A DNA stretch of 64,000 nt from Sphaerisporangium sp040685555 (GTDB lineage Bacteria; Actinomycetota; Actinomycetes; Streptosporangiales; Streptosporangiaceae): the NCBI RefSeq assembly GCF_040685555.1, contig NZ_JBFBIK010000014.1, positions 1 through 64,000 on the forward strand, given 5' to 3'. Below are positions 33,898-42,373 of the stretch, piece by piece. The translations under genes were made by a program, and so were the position numbers. Below the pieces are notes generated by a model, which was given only the letters and a program-made list of their open reading frames with translations, was not told the origin of the DNA and did not search any database. How positions within the stretch are numbered: position 1 is the stretch's first letter; each line of letters opens with the position of its first letter.

Positions 33898-33919
33898 CCC
33901 GGTCCACCAGGCTCGCCCG
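33887..33919. terminator. Stem-loop at the end of the site-2 protease operon
   Basis: CGGGCGCCTG pairs with CAGG..CGCCCG with a two-base bulge, overlapping the last codons of the protease gene and lying between convergent genes. Confidence 0.5.
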
Positions 33920-33947
33920 TCTGGGGTGGGTGCGTCTCGGCGCCGCC

Positions 33948-35006
33948 TCAGTCTTCACGGCACCGGAGCAGCAACATGGCCGCGTCGTCGTGCAGCGGCG
34001 CGTCGACATGGGCGACCAGGTCGAGCCGGAGCGCTTCGAGGGCCGCCTCGGGGTCGTCGTCCTTCAGCAGGAAGACGCGGTCGGTGAGCGGGTAGAACCG
34101 GCCCGCGCGGTCACGGGCCTCGATCACCCCGTCGGTGTACAGCAGTATCTGGTCACCGGGGCCGAACGCGACCTGGTGAGGGTTCGGCCCCTCGACCTCC
34201 AGGACGGCCAGGCCGAGCGGCGGCGCGGTCTCCGCCGGCTCCGCCAGTGTGATCTTGCCGTCGGCATGGAGGATCAGCGGTGGAGGATGGCCGTAGTTGA
34301 GCAATGTGAGCTTCCCGCCGGGGTCGGCGTCGACCAGGATCGCCGTGACGAACTCCTCGCCGGACAGCCGCCGGTTGAGTGCCTTCTCCAGCCGCCCGCT
34401 GACCGCGCGCAGGTCGGGCTCGTCGTGGGCCGCCTCGCGGAACGCGCCGAGGACCAGCGCCGCCGTCTCGACCGCCTCCAGCCCCTTGCCCTGCACGTCG
34501 CCGACGATCGCACGGACCCCGGTCGGACCTGTGACGACCTCGTACAGGTCGCCGCCGATGCGCGCCTCGGCGTTCGCCGAGGTGTACGACACGGCCGCCC
34601 GCAGGTGGCCCGCCCGGCGGGGAACCGGCCGGAGCAGCACCCGCTGGGCCACCTCGGCCACGGACCGCACGGAGGCCAGCTCGCGCTCGCGCCGTTGCCG
34701 CCCGACGGTGGCGAGGATGCTCGCCGCCGTGACCCCGACGATCGAGATGAGGCTCATGTTGCTCTGCCGGTCGCCGAGGATGTCGTCGTACACGGCCAGC
34801 AGGAGCGACAGGATCAGCGCCACGACGCCGATCATCACGGTGCGGCGCACGCCGCCCGCGAGGCTGGCGAATGCCGGGCCGACGGCCAGCAGGGACAGGT
34901 AGCCGAGATCGGGGCCGGTCATGACGTCCACGGCCGCCACGATGCCCAACGACGCGAAGGGCAGCGATGCCATGAGCCGCCGCGTTCTGCGATTGATTGC
35001 GGTCAT
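33948..35006 (-). CDS. SpoIIE-type PP2C serine phosphatase, membrane-anchored
   Basis: About 352 residues. Four or five N-terminal membrane helices (roughly residues 10-110), a short linker with RRERELASVRSVAEVAQRVL, then the PP2C/SpoIIE phosphatase: AEARIGGDLYEVV (metal Asp), AIVGDVQGKGLEAVETAALV (second Asp), FVTAILVDAD, LLNYGHPPPL and LLYTDGVIEARD. These enzymes dephosphorylate anti-sigma-factor antagonists in partner-switching stress pathways. I prefer ATG 35006, which begins just before the first membrane helix; a longer frame to 35171 adds a non-conserved leader. It is convergent with the site-2 protease operon. No anti-sigma or antagonist gene is adjacent. Confidence 0.9.
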   Translation of the reverse strand: MTAINRRTRRLMASLPFASLGIVAAVDVMTGPDLGYLSLLAVGPAFASLAGGVRRTVMIGVVALILSLLLAVYDDILGDRQSNMSLISIVGVTAASILATVGRQRRERELASVRSVAEVAQRVLLRPVPRRAGHLRAAVSYTSANAEARIGGDLYEVVTGPTGVRAIVGDVQGKGLEAVETAALVLGAFREAAHDEPDLRAVSGRLEKALNRRLSGEEFVTAILVDADPGGKLTLLNYGHPPPLILHADGKITLAEPAETAPPLGLAVLEVEGPNPHQVAFGPGDQILLYTDGVIEARDRAGRFYPLTDRVFLLKDDDPEAALEALRLDLVAHVDAPLHDDAAMLLLRCRED

Positions 35007-35577
35007 AGGCGTTCCGCAGCCGTGACGGTCGCTCCGCGACCTGGCTCGCTCGCCACAGGATGCCTCCGCGGAATAGGTCCATTTCGGTGGTGTGCCGACA
35101 AGACTTCCCGGTGCTCCGCGGCCACTGTAACAAGGTGGAGAATCCACGAACAGCGCCGCGACCTTACGCACCGGTCACAGCTACGAGCGAGTCGGCCACG
35201 GGGGCCGGCGGCCGGATCGCGGTGTCGACCCGGGGGATCTCTTCGCGGACGGCGTGCACGCGCGACCCGCTCACCACAAAAACCATCAACGACCGCGAAA
35301 GGGGATAATTTCGACCAGTCCCCGCCTACGCGAGTAAGCACCTCGACGACCTCACAGCACGAACGAACTGGACGCTCTCAGCGCCTGAAAGCCGGACCGA
35401 GCCTGCCCGAGCACGATTCGAGCCGGGAGGTCTCTGAAGGCCTCATGAATCGAACCTTACTCTGGGATGAGCCAACTGGGACCGATTCGATATAGGTCTT
35501 CGACTTTCCCGGTCGCAGCCTCGATCGTAAAACCCCGAATTACCCAAAACGGCGAAATATCGTGATTAGGGGGGTGA
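35007..35577. other. Long intergenic region, no gene recognised
   Basis: 571 bp upstream of the PP2C gene, downstream of the DUF2277 gene. The right part (about 35470-35580) is clearly A/T-richer than its surroundings. GGGGA...TCCCC inverted arms with a 13-bp spacer occur near 35300-35325 and could be a weak operator. I see no tRNA fold, no ribosome-site-supported frame and no known RNA. Confidence 0.4.
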
Positions 35578-35829
35578 TTAAGGCGAGGTGAGGTCGGGTG
35601 ACTTCTCTGATCGCTCACGGGCGACGTGCTTCAGCTGAAGCTCGTCGAGAAGGTTCTGGGTCGCCGCGGCGATGACGTCCACAGCCCGTCCGAAGGCCTC
35701 CGCGTTGCGCGCGGACGGGGAACGGAACCCCGAGATCTTACGGACATACTGGAGCGCGGCAGCCCGTACATCGTCGTCGGTGACGTCGCTGGTGTAGGGC
35801 TCACGAAGGGTCTTGATACTCCGGCACAT
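35578..35829 (-). CDS. DUF2277 domain-containing protein
   Basis: An 83-residue small protein matching the DUF2277 pattern: MCRSIKTLREPYTSDVTDDD, VRAAALQYVRKISGF, then a conserved N-x-AF-RAVD-VA segment (NAEAFGRAVDVIAAAT) and LLDEL. The family is widespread in actinobacteria and proteobacteria and has no assigned function. Family members start at MCR-IKTL, so ATG 35829 is chosen over an in-frame ATG six codons earlier. No ribosome site is evident. It stands alone. Confidence 0.8.
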   Translation of the reverse strand: MCRSIKTLREPYTSDVTDDDVRAAALQYVRKISGFRSPSARNAEAFGRAVDVIAAATQNLLDELQLKHVARERSEKSPDLTSP

Positions 35830-35967
35830 GACAGGACGGTACGTCATGCCGCCGGGGCACGCGTGCCCGTGACGGGGAGCCAGGGGTCACCCCAGGGAGC
35901 ACGGGTCCGCTCCACGCGAAAGGGTGGTCATGCGCCCGGGCGGAGCGCACGACCACCCTCGGGCGGA

Positions 35968-37533
35968 TCAGACGGCCGGACGTCCGTGGGCGTCGGCGTC
36001 GGCGTCGGCGCCGGACGGCCGGGCCGCGACGCGCGACGCGACCGCGGCTCGGGTGTCAGGACCGGGCAGGTCGCGGCTGAACGCGTAGACCACGGCCGCC
36101 GTGGCGATGGCCCCGGTGTTCAGCGCGAGCGCCTTGTCGTTGATGTTGGCGATCGTGTCGCACGCCTGGTGGTAGCAGGAGTCGTACGCCTGGCCGGCGG
36201 TGCCGCCGAAGAGCGCCTGCTCCGCGGGGGTCTTGACGCCCTCGGCACCGGTGAACAGGCCTCCGGCCGGGATCCCGGCGTCTATGAACGGACCGTAGTC
36301 GGAGCGGCCGTTGAAGTCGGTGCCCACATGGCCCTGGCGGAGGGTGTCGAAGTACTTCTCGAAGAGCTTCTCGATCTCGTCGGATCCGGGCGGCCCCGCC
36401 GGGGAGCCCATGGCGTCGGAGTCGTCGCCGTCGTAGATCTTGAGCGCGTAGTTCGGCGAGGCGACCATGTCGAAGTTGAGGTACAGCTTGGTCTTCGCCG
36501 CCTCCGCGGGCGACAGGCCGCCCACGTAGTGCTCGGAGCCGAGCAGGCCGAGCTCCTCGGCGCTCCAGAAGGAGTAGCGCAGCTTGTTCTTCGTGGGGAT
36601 CTTGGCGAGCTTCGTCGCGACCTCCAGGATCGCGGCGGTGCCCGAGCCGTTGTCGTTGATGCCGGGCCCCGCCGGGACACTGTCGAGGTGGGCGCCCAGC
36701 TGGACGACCTTGTTCGCGGCGCCCCACTTGGAGTCGGCGATGACGTTCTGCGTGGTCCGGAGCTCGCTGGTGGTTTCGGTCCTCAGCCGCACGGTGGTGC
36801 CGGCCGGGCTGGACAGCTCCTCTCCGACGGCGAAGCTGGTGCCGACCACCGGGATCGTGACGGTGGGTTCCCCAAGGCTGCCCTGCAGCGTGTCGGTGCG
36901 GCCCGGCTGCCCCTCGTTGAACAGGATCGCCCCGGTCGCGCCCGCGGCCTGCGCGTTCTCCACCTTCACCTGGAAGGTGCAGGTGCCGCGCTGGAGGAGG
37001 GCGATGTTGCCTGGCGTGAACCCGGCGAAGTCGCTCGCCTCGCAGCCCGAGGTGGAGCCCGGCGCGGGGGCCGGCGGCAGGGTCAGGTCGACGTTCTGGA
37101 CGGTCGCGGTGACGTCGCCGGACCCGGAGTAGGTCATCGTGGCGAACTCGCCGACCGTGCTCCCGTCGGGCGGGGTCGGGGTGTAGACCTTCGGCTCGGG
37201 GGAGATCTGCTGCAACAGCGCGGTCGTGTTCTCCTGGAAGTACGGGAACTCGAACGGCTGGATGGTCACCTTGTAGCCGGCCTTCTTGAGCTGGCCTGCC
37301 ACGTAGTCACGGGAGGCGGCGAAGCCGGGCGTTCCCGCCGCCCGCGTACCGCCGTTGGCGTTCGCGATCTGCTGCAGCTTCTGCAGGTGCTGCTTCACTC
37401 CTGGCGTGGTGATCGTACGGGCCAGCTGGGTGAGGTCGGGCTCGGCGCCGGCCGGTAAGGCCGAGACCAGAGGGAGTAGCAGGGCGGCCGTCGCGGTGGC
37501 GATGCCGGCCCCCTTGCGGAGGGTGAAGCGCAT
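35968..37533 (-). CDS. Secreted M28 aminopeptidase with PA domain (LpqL-like)
   Basis: 521 residues. A signal peptide (basic start, hydrophobic core ending ALPAGAE, cleavage near residue 30), an inserted protease-associated domain (VQNVDLTLPP to TVTIPVVGTSFAVG, residues 140-240), then the M28 zinc peptidase: GAHLDSVPAGPGINDNGSG, SAEELGLLGSEHY, NFDMVASPN, DYGPFIDAGIPAGGLFTG and YHQACDTIANIND. The His/Asp/Glu/Asp/His ligands of a co-catalytic di-zinc site are all in place. It is an exported leucine or general aminopeptidase. The 3' end is a simple-sequence run encoding Asp-Ala repeats (DADADAH). It is monocistronic. Confidence 0.93.
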   Translation of the reverse strand: MRFTLRKGAGIATATAALLLPLVSALPAGAEPDLTQLARTITTPGVKQHLQKLQQIANANGGTRAAGTPGFAASRDYVAGQLKKAGYKVTIQPFEFPYFQENTTALLQQISPEPKVYTPTPPDGSTVGEFATMTYSGSGDVTATVQNVDLTLPPAPAPGSTSGCEASDFAGFTPGNIALLQRGTCTFQVKVENAQAAGATGAILFNEGQPGRTDTLQGSLGEPTVTIPVVGTSFAVGEELSSPAGTTVRLRTETTSELRTTQNVIADSKWGAANKVVQLGAHLDSVPAGPGINDNGSGTAAILEVATKLAKIPTKNKLRYSFWSAEELGLLGSEHYVGGLSPAEAAKTKLYLNFDMVASPNYALKIYDGDDSDAMGSPAGPPGSDEIEKLFEKYFDTLRQGHVGTDFNGRSDYGPFIDAGIPAGGLFTGAEGVKTPAEQALFGGTAGQAYDSCYHQACDTIANINDKALALNTGAIATAAVVYAFSRDLPGPDTRAAVASRVAARPSGADADADAHGRPAV

Positions 37534-37644
37534 TCAGCTTCTCCTTCAGATCCTATGGATGAGTCTCCGAATTGCTGCTGACCGCCGAACGTAGCCGGAG
37601 TTGACCAATTCGTGAAGGGGTGAACCCTCTTAGGCTGCGGGCCA

Positions 37645-37660
37645 CTGGGCAAAGTCCCAG
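37645..37660. promoter_or_regulatory. Weak DosR-like half-site palindrome
   Basis: CTGGG-CAAAGT-CCCAG has a perfect 5-bp inverted repeat and one full DosR half-site (AAAGTCCC), but the spacing is two bases short of the consensus. It lies about 70 bp before the ATG of the repeat-tailed membrane protein. Confidence 0.25.
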
Positions 37661-37727
37661 CCAAGCGGCGTTACCGGACACGTGGGGCAGGGGATGGGCC
37701 ATACGTTCCTGACTCACGGAGGCCGCA

Positions 37728-38297
37728 ATGGCGCAGAATACGACCGCTGTCCCGGATGGCAAAGCGGCAGGTCAGACCGGGAAGGCCCGGCGCTCTGCCG
37801 GGTCGAACGGCACGGCGGGTACCAAGGCAGGCACGACACAGCGGTCCGCCGCCTCGAACGGCGCGCCACGCGGTCAGGCGGCGAAGCGGTCCGCCGCCTC
37901 TGACGGCACCCGGCGGTCCACTGCTTCTTCGGGCACCCGGCGGTCCACTGCTTCTGCGGGCACCCGGCGGTCCACTGCTTCTGATGGCACCCGGCGGTCC
38001 ACTGCTTCTGATGGCACCCGGCGGTCCACGGCCTCGGCGCGGCGGTCCACCCCGTCGGCACGTACCGCGGTCGCCCGGGCGGAGTCGCGGAAGCCGTCGG
38101 TCACCCTGCCGCTGATCGGCACGGTGGTCCTGCCGCCGCCGAAGCGGCTCGCCTTCTACGCGGCGCTGGGCGTGCTCACGGCGCTGGAGATCGTCGAGTG
38201 GCCCATCGCGGTGGTCATCGGCGTCGGCCACTTCCTCGCCGAACAGCACGTCTCCCGCGCGCTCCAGGGAATCGGGCAGGCCGCCGAAGTGGTGTAG
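37728..38297 (+). CDS. Basic repeat-tailed membrane protein, function unknown
   Basis: 189 residues. The first 115 are low-complexity and strongly basic, with five 9-residue repeats of the type xGTRRSTAS followed by related RRST units. The C-terminal part is hydrophobic (FYAALGVLTALEIVEWPIAVVIGVGHFL), giving one or two membrane segments, and ends EVV. GGAGG lies 7 bp before the ATG. The Arg-Arg-Ser/Thr repeats resemble Ser/Thr-kinase sites or nucleoid-binding tails of HU/Lsr2 type. No known domain is found. It lies inside the dormancy-type island. Confidence 0.7.
   Translation: MAQNTTAVPDGKAAGQTGKARRSAGSNGTAGTKAGTTQRSAASNGAPRGQAAKRSAASDGTRRSTASSGTRRSTASAGTRRSTASDGTRRSTASDGTRRSTASARRSTPSARTAVARAESRKPSVTLPLIGTVVLPPPKRLAFYAALGVLTALEIVEWPIAVVIGVGHFLAEQHVSRALQGIGQAAEVV
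37902..38036 (+). repeat. Five 27-bp tandem repeats inside the membrane protein gene
   Basis: Five in-frame 27-bp units run from GAC 37902 to TCG 38036, each encoding xGTRRSTAS with x = D, S, A, D, D. Nucleotide identity between units is very high, so the array is recent and likely variable in copy number between strains. Confidence 0.9.
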
Positions 38298-38425
38298 CCC
38301 GACGCGTTCGCGCCTCTGCGCAGGGTGGAATCGCTTGGAGCACCGTTTGCCGCGCGCTCTCACTGCGCCGTTTCCGAGTGGGTAGGGGATGGGAACGTGA
38401 TCAGAGCAGCCGGAGGGTGACGCGC

Positions 38426-38929
38426 ATGGGGAGATCGTCCGTCTGCCGCTACATCGTGGCCGGTGCTCTCGCAGGGGCGGCGGGGACGACGGCCCTCTAC
38501 GTGGTGACCTACCTCGACCAGTCGGTGCGCGGCCGGCCGTCCAGCGGCCTGCCCGCCCAGACCGCCGCGAAGCTCGCGGAGACGGCCCGGCTCGACCTCG
38601 GAGAGGGAGAGCAGGCCGAGAGCCGCAAGGAGGGCGTCGGCGCCCTGCTCGGCCTGGCTACGGGGGTGGGGCTGGGCGTGGCCTACGGGGCGCTCCGCAT
38701 CCCCGTGCGCGACGTGTCCGTACCGGTGGCGGGCGTCGGGGTCGGGCTCGCGGCGACCGTGGTGGCCGACGTGCCGATGACGGCCCTGGGCCTGACCGAC
38801 CCGCGCACCTGGGGCACGGCGGGCTGGCTGTCCGATCTCATTCCTCACCTCATCTACGGCCTGGTCACCGTGTACGCCTTCGAGATGATGGCCGGTCAGG
38901 GTGGCCTCCGAAAGAAGAGAACGGGCTGA
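38426..38929 (+). CDS. Small polytopic membrane protein, function unknown
   Basis: 167 residues with about four membrane segments: IVAGALAGAAGTTALYVVTY, GVGALLGLATGVGLGVAYGAL, VAGVGVGLAATVVADVPMTA and LIPHLIYGLVTVYAF, separated by a short charged loop (AETARLDLGEGEQAESRKEG). The conserved-looking W-x-x-DLIPH stretch is typical of a widespread actinobacterial hypothetical family often found with stress genes. CGGAGG lies 9 bp before ATG 38426; a GTG nine bases earlier is less likely. Function unknown. Confidence 0.75.
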   Translation: MGRSSVCRYIVAGALAGAAGTTALYVVTYLDQSVRGRPSSGLPAQTAAKLAETARLDLGEGEQAESRKEGVGALLGLATGVGLGVAYGALRIPVRDVSVPVAGVGVGLAATVVADVPMTALGLTDPRTWGTAGWLSDLIPHLIYGLVTVYAFEMMAGQGGLRKKRTG

Positions 38930-39149
38930 TCTTACGGCCTTGCCTTCCCTCAGGCTTCCTCAACCGCCTAATGTGCTAAATTCATTGACAAATCCTGTTA
39001 TGGGATTAGTTGTCGATAGGGCGGGGAAACTCGATATCGAGTCTGGTCAATGGATGTATTCCCCCCACCACGACCCGTCTGGTTGCGCTCCATGTCCCTC
39101 GGGTACATCTGTTCTCGCTCGCCCGAAATAGGACAAAGGGGTCATATCT

Positions 39150-40352
39150 ATGACTTTCAATCCTTTGGAACAGCAGGGAATCCCGCTGGACCAGCAACTG
39201 CGCGACTGGCGGGAGCTCAACGTCCCCCAGATGGATCCGGACCACGCCGATCCTTACGCCCGCTGCCGGGTCATCACCATGAACGGCATCGAGATCGAAG
39301 CGATCATGTTCAGCCACCAGTTCACCCGGCGCTGCCCGGACCTGGAGGTACGCCGGCAGTTGGCGGAGGTGCGGTACATCGAGCAGCAGCAGCAGAAGGC
39401 CGTCAACTGGCTGCTCCCCGGGCTGGCGTCCGTGCTGGAGACCACCATCGCCTACGAGCAGGTGGCCGTCGACCTCACCGCCTGGGTCGCGCGTATGGAG
39501 CCCGACCCGTACCTCAAGCAGGCCTTCGAGTTCGGCGTGCTGGAAGACTTCGACCACCTCTACCGGTACGCCAACCTGTACGAGCTGATCGAGCACCGCA
39601 AGGCCGAGAAGATCGTCGACGCGCTGACCGAGGTCATGCCGGGACGGCCGACGCCCTTGCACCACCGGCATCCGATCGACAACGTCCGGGATCACTACGA
39701 CAAGGACACGACGAGCCCGATCTCCAAGCTGCACACGCTCACGATCATGGCCGCCGAGCAGCAGACCATGAACTTCTATCTGAACGTCGGCCCGGAGTAC
39801 ATGGAACAGGTGGCCCGGCAGCTCTACCAGGAGATCGGGCTGATCGAGGAGGAGCACGTCACCCACTACGAGACGCTGCTCGACCCGGGCGAAACGTGGT
39901 GGGAGCAGCTCGTCAACCACGAGTACAACGAGTGCTACCTCTACTACTCGTTCATGGAGACCGAGACGGAGTCGCGGCTGAAGGCCATGTGGGAGCTCCA
40001 CCTCGCCATGGAGCTGGAGCACCTGCGCATCGCCTGCGATCTGATGCGCCGCCACGACGGACGGGAGCCCGCGGACATCCTCGCGCGGGAGTTCCCCACG
40101 CCGGTGACGTTCGAGCCGAACAAGGCGTACCTGCGCGAGCTCATCGCCACGCAGCTCGACCTGACCACCCTTGGCACCGGGTACGTGCGTGAGGCGCACG
40201 AGCGGTTCCAGCGGTTCCAGGAGCGCATCCACGGTGGCGAGCCGCCGCCCAGCGACGTGGTCCTGGAGGAGACCGTCGCGAAGTTCGGCAAGGACTACCG
40301 GCTGGAGACCGAGGGCCCGCATCCCATCCCGGGCATGCGCTCACCTCGGTAG
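39150..40352 (+). CDS. Ferritin-like diiron protein, function unknown
   Basis: 400 residues, mostly alpha-helical. The C-terminal half carries an E-ExxH-E-ExxH set in the right order for a four-helix diiron bundle: AAEQQTMNFY, LIEEEHVTHYETL, SFMETETESRL and AMELEHLRIACDLM. The N-terminal half has a second, looser set (YIEQQQQKAVNW, ETTIAYEQVAV, LEDFDHLYRYANLYE), so this may be a duplicated bundle. Family resemblance is to ferritin-like/rubrerythrin-fold oxygen or peroxide enzymes, but I recognise no named enzyme. The N-terminus is soluble. It is monocistronic, next to other dormancy-type genes, with a strong terminator behind it. Confidence 0.75.
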   Translation: MTFNPLEQQGIPLDQQLRDWRELNVPQMDPDHADPYARCRVITMNGIEIEAIMFSHQFTRRCPDLEVRRQLAEVRYIEQQQQKAVNWLLPGLASVLETTIAYEQVAVDLTAWVARMEPDPYLKQAFEFGVLEDFDHLYRYANLYELIEHRKAEKIVDALTEVMPGRPTPLHHRHPIDNVRDHYDKDTTSPISKLHTLTIMAAEQQTMNFYLNVGPEYMEQVARQLYQEIGLIEEEHVTHYETLLDPGETWWEQLVNHEYNECYLYYSFMETETESRLKAMWELHLAMELEHLRIACDLMRRHDGREPADILAREFPTPVTFEPNKAYLRELIATQLDLTTLGTGYVREAHERFQRFQERIHGGEPPPSDVVLEETVAKFGKDYRLETEGPHPIPGMRSPR

Positions 40353-40362
40353 GCGTGCGAAG

Positions 40363-40395
40363 GCCGGCAGCCGTCGATCCGGTGGCTGCCGGCCT
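40363..40395. terminator. Bidirectional terminator after the ferritin-like gene
   Basis: A perfect 11-bp stem, GGCCGGCAGCC / GGCTGCCGGCC, between convergent genes. Confidence 0.85.
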
Positions 40396-40406
40396 GCCCT
40401 GGCGGT

Positions 40407-40631
40407 TTACTTGGTGCTGTCGGCCAGGTCGACCAGCGCGGTAGCGGTACGGAAGTACTTGTTACGCCCCATATCGCCGACCGTGTTGATTCTGAAGGCC
40501 TCCTTGAGGAGCTTGGCGTCGCCTTCGCTGACCCCGGCCAGCGCCGACACAGGGGCCTTGACAAGTTCCGCGAGGCTCTTGTCTTCGTATTCCCTGTCGA
40601 GCAGTTTGGACAAATCTGCCATAACGGCCAT
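40407..40631 (-). CDS. Small helix-hairpin-helix-like protein, function unknown
   Basis: 74 residues: MAVMADLSKLLDREYEDKSL then a segment ALAGVSEGDAKLLKEAFRI followed by NTVGDMGRNKYFRTATAL. The VS-x-GDAKLLKEAFxIxTVGDMG stretch has the look of a helix-hairpin-helix nucleic-acid-binding motif (DUF4332-like). ATG 40631 follows a GGGGG site; a longer open frame upstream is not supported. It is divergent from a membrane-protein gene across an interval containing a long perfect inverted repeat. Function unknown. Confidence 0.7.
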   Translation of the reverse strand: MAVMADLSKLLDREYEDKSLAELVKAPVSALAGVSEGDAKLLKEAFRINTVGDMGRNKYFRTATALVDLADSTK

Positions 40632-40746
40632 ATAACCCCCAGTGATTACGCTGCCCGGCTGGAGCGTCGGGCACTGAAGACTTTCCCCGTCGAAATACAT
40701 GACACGGATATCTACCAACAAGAACCAGTAAAAACGTCCACAGAAC

Positions 40747-40777
40747 GGGGGGTACGGCCGCACCGGCCGTACCCCCC
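40747..40777. repeat. 14-bp perfect inverted repeat in a divergent promoter region
   Basis: GGGGGGTACGGCCG / CGGCCGTACCCCCC with a 3-nt loop, halfway between two divergent genes, where no terminator is needed. The GGGGTAC/GTACCCC half-sites resemble copper-repressor (CsoR-type) elements, and the right-hand gene leads into a copC gene. Confidence 0.7.
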
Positions 40778-40875
40778 TCGCGCGCCCTTGAGACGACCCG
40801 CCTCGCGGGTCCGTACGTCGCTGACGCACGATCTTCCTTCGATCTTTCATGGCGTATGAGACGATTCAGAGCGTC

Positions 40876-41475
40876 ATGCACGCCAATGTGCCCTTACGGT
40901 TCGCGCGGTCGACGGTCTTCGCGGTCGTCTGCGTGACGCTTGCCGCCGTGGCGCACTGGTTCGCGGGCGGTGCCGGGCCCGCGCCCGTGACCTTGCTGTC
41001 CGGCGGGCTGGCGATCATGACGATCACGGCGGTGCCGGCCGGGCGCGAACGCTCGCCCGTCACTGTGACCGGGCTCCTTCTCGCCGCCCAGGTGTTCCTG
41101 CACCACCTCCTCGGCCCGAGGAGCGCCGAGGGCCTGCCCTCCGCACCGCACATGCCTCACGGCATCGCGCATCTCCCCGGACTGCCGCAGGGGCACGGCC
41201 TCGGCGTGGACGCCGGCATGCTTCTGGCCCACCTCACCGCGACGCTGCTCACCGGATGGTGGCTTTCCCGTGGAGAGGCGGCGCTGTGGTCGGCCCTGCG
41301 TGGCGCCGGCGCGTACGCGGTGCGGCGCCTGGCCGTCCTCCTGAGGCCGGAGGTGGCCCCCGCGCCCCGCGTTCCGCCGAGGCGAGCGGAGACCGCCGTC
41401 CTTCCGCCTGCTCAAGGGCAGGTCCTGCGACACGCGGTCGTCAGGCGCGGGCCCCCGGTTCTCCTGGTTCCCTGA
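40876..41475 (+). CDS. Membrane protein upstream of copC (paralog of the gene at 47457)
   Basis: 199 residues with about four membrane helices (STVFAVVCVTLAAVAHWFAG, LLSGGLAIMTITAV, VTVTGLLLAAQVFLHHLLG and MLLAHLTATLLTGWWLSRGE) and a His/Gly-rich extracytoplasmic loop (HMPHGIAHLPGLPQGHG) suited to metal binding. The C-terminus is basic, VLRHAVVRRGPPVLLVP. It is closely similar to the protein encoded at 47457-48086. ATG 40876 is chosen because the paralog has a better ribosome site at the same place. It is followed by copC, so a role in copper handling is likely. Confidence 0.75.
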   Translation: MHANVPLRFARSTVFAVVCVTLAAVAHWFAGGAGPAPVTLLSGGLAIMTITAVPAGRERSPVTVTGLLLAAQVFLHHLLGPRSAEGLPSAPHMPHGIAHLPGLPQGHGLGVDAGMLLAHLTATLLTGWWLSRGEAALWSALRGAGAYAVRRLAVLLRPEVAPAPRVPPRRAETAVLPPAQGQVLRHAVVRRGPPVLLVP

Positions 41476-41578
41476 GTCCGCGCGCGCATGCGGCCACTTC
41501 TGTCAGGCCCGCGCGCTTCCCGCGTCCGGACAGGCGCATCCCGACGGGCCGCGCCTCCGGGTCACCTTGGAGTCCTCA

Positions 41579-42223
41579 GTGAGATTTCCCGTCATCCGAG
41601 CGCTGCTGGCGCTCTGCCTGTCCGGCGTGGTCGTCGGGCTGGCCGCCCCGCCCGCTCTGGCGCACGACAGCCTGAAGAGCAGTTCACCGGCCAAGGACTC
41701 GACCGTCTCGCGGCTCGACCAGATCGAGCTGGAGTTCAGCGCGCACGCCAGCTTCCCGGTGGTCGTCCTGCACGACGCCGCCGGACGGCGCTTCGAGTCC
41801 GGTCCTCCGCGTACTGACGGCTCGAAGGTCTTCGAGAGCGTCGCGGGCCCGCTCCCGCCCGGCGGCTACGTCATCGCCTGGCGCATCGTCTCCTCCGACG
41901 GCCATCCCGTGGAGGGAGAGATCCCGTTCACCGTCCAGGGCGCGCAGGGCGGAACGGGCGCGCCCTCGGGAGCGGCGCAACCTACCGGAGCGGCGGCGGG
42001 CGCGAGCGCCGCCCCGGCGCCGGCGCCCGCCGACACGGCGTCTCGGGCGGGTGTGCCCGTATGGGTCTGGGCCGGCCTCGGCGTGCTCGTGGTCGTCGGA
42101 GCGGCGGTTCTCCTCACCGGGCGCAGGTCGTCCCGGACGGACGGGGAAACACCGGCGCCGCAGCCGGATCCCACACCAGAGCCTGACGCCGCGCCCGAGC
42201 CGGACGGCGGGCGGAATGCCTGA
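41579..42223 (+). CDS. copC: CopC-domain copper-binding membrane-anchored protein
   Basis: 214 residues. The signal peptide ends PPALA|HDSLK, so the mature protein starts with His, the first ligand of the CopC Cu(II) brace. The CopC beta-barrel follows (SSPAKDSTVSRLDQIELEF and VIAWRIVSSDGHPVEGEIPF, with the second His), then a Pro/Ala linker and a C-terminal membrane anchor (VWVWAGLGVLVVVGAAVLL). GTG 41579 has TTGGAG upstream; a TTG at 41567 would include the ribosome site. It acts outside the membrane in copper binding or delivery. It follows a His-rich membrane protein gene and precedes the kdp operon. Confidence 0.9.
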   Translation: MRFPVIRALLALCLSGVVVGLAAPPALAHDSLKSSSPAKDSTVSRLDQIELEFSAHASFPVVVLHDAAGRRFESGPPRTDGSKVFESVAGPLPPGGYVIAWRIVSSDGHPVEGEIPFTVQGAQGGTGAPSGAAQPTGAAAGASAAPAPAPADTASRAGVPVWVWAGLGVLVVVGAAVLLTGRRSSRTDGETPAPQPDPTPEPDAAPEPDGGRNA

Positions 42224-42373
42224 GCGATTCTTTGGGATGGCGTGGACCGCTATCTCCAGAAGGACGCGGAACGTGGTCCCCACTTGGCGCGTACGCGGGC
42301 ATGCCGGGAAGCGGGCGGACGGTCCGGCGTAGGGATCGCGTCAATAATCACCTTCGGGGCGTATGGAACCCGT

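Noticed and set aside
35380..35490. tRNA-like GATTCGA segments
   Set aside because: No acceptor stem or cloverleaf could be formed around them.
39050..40192. Overlapping plus-strand frame of 380 codons inside the ferritin-like gene
   Set aside because: Arg/Pro/Ala-rich out-of-frame shadow; the ferritin-like frame has the motifs and codon bias.
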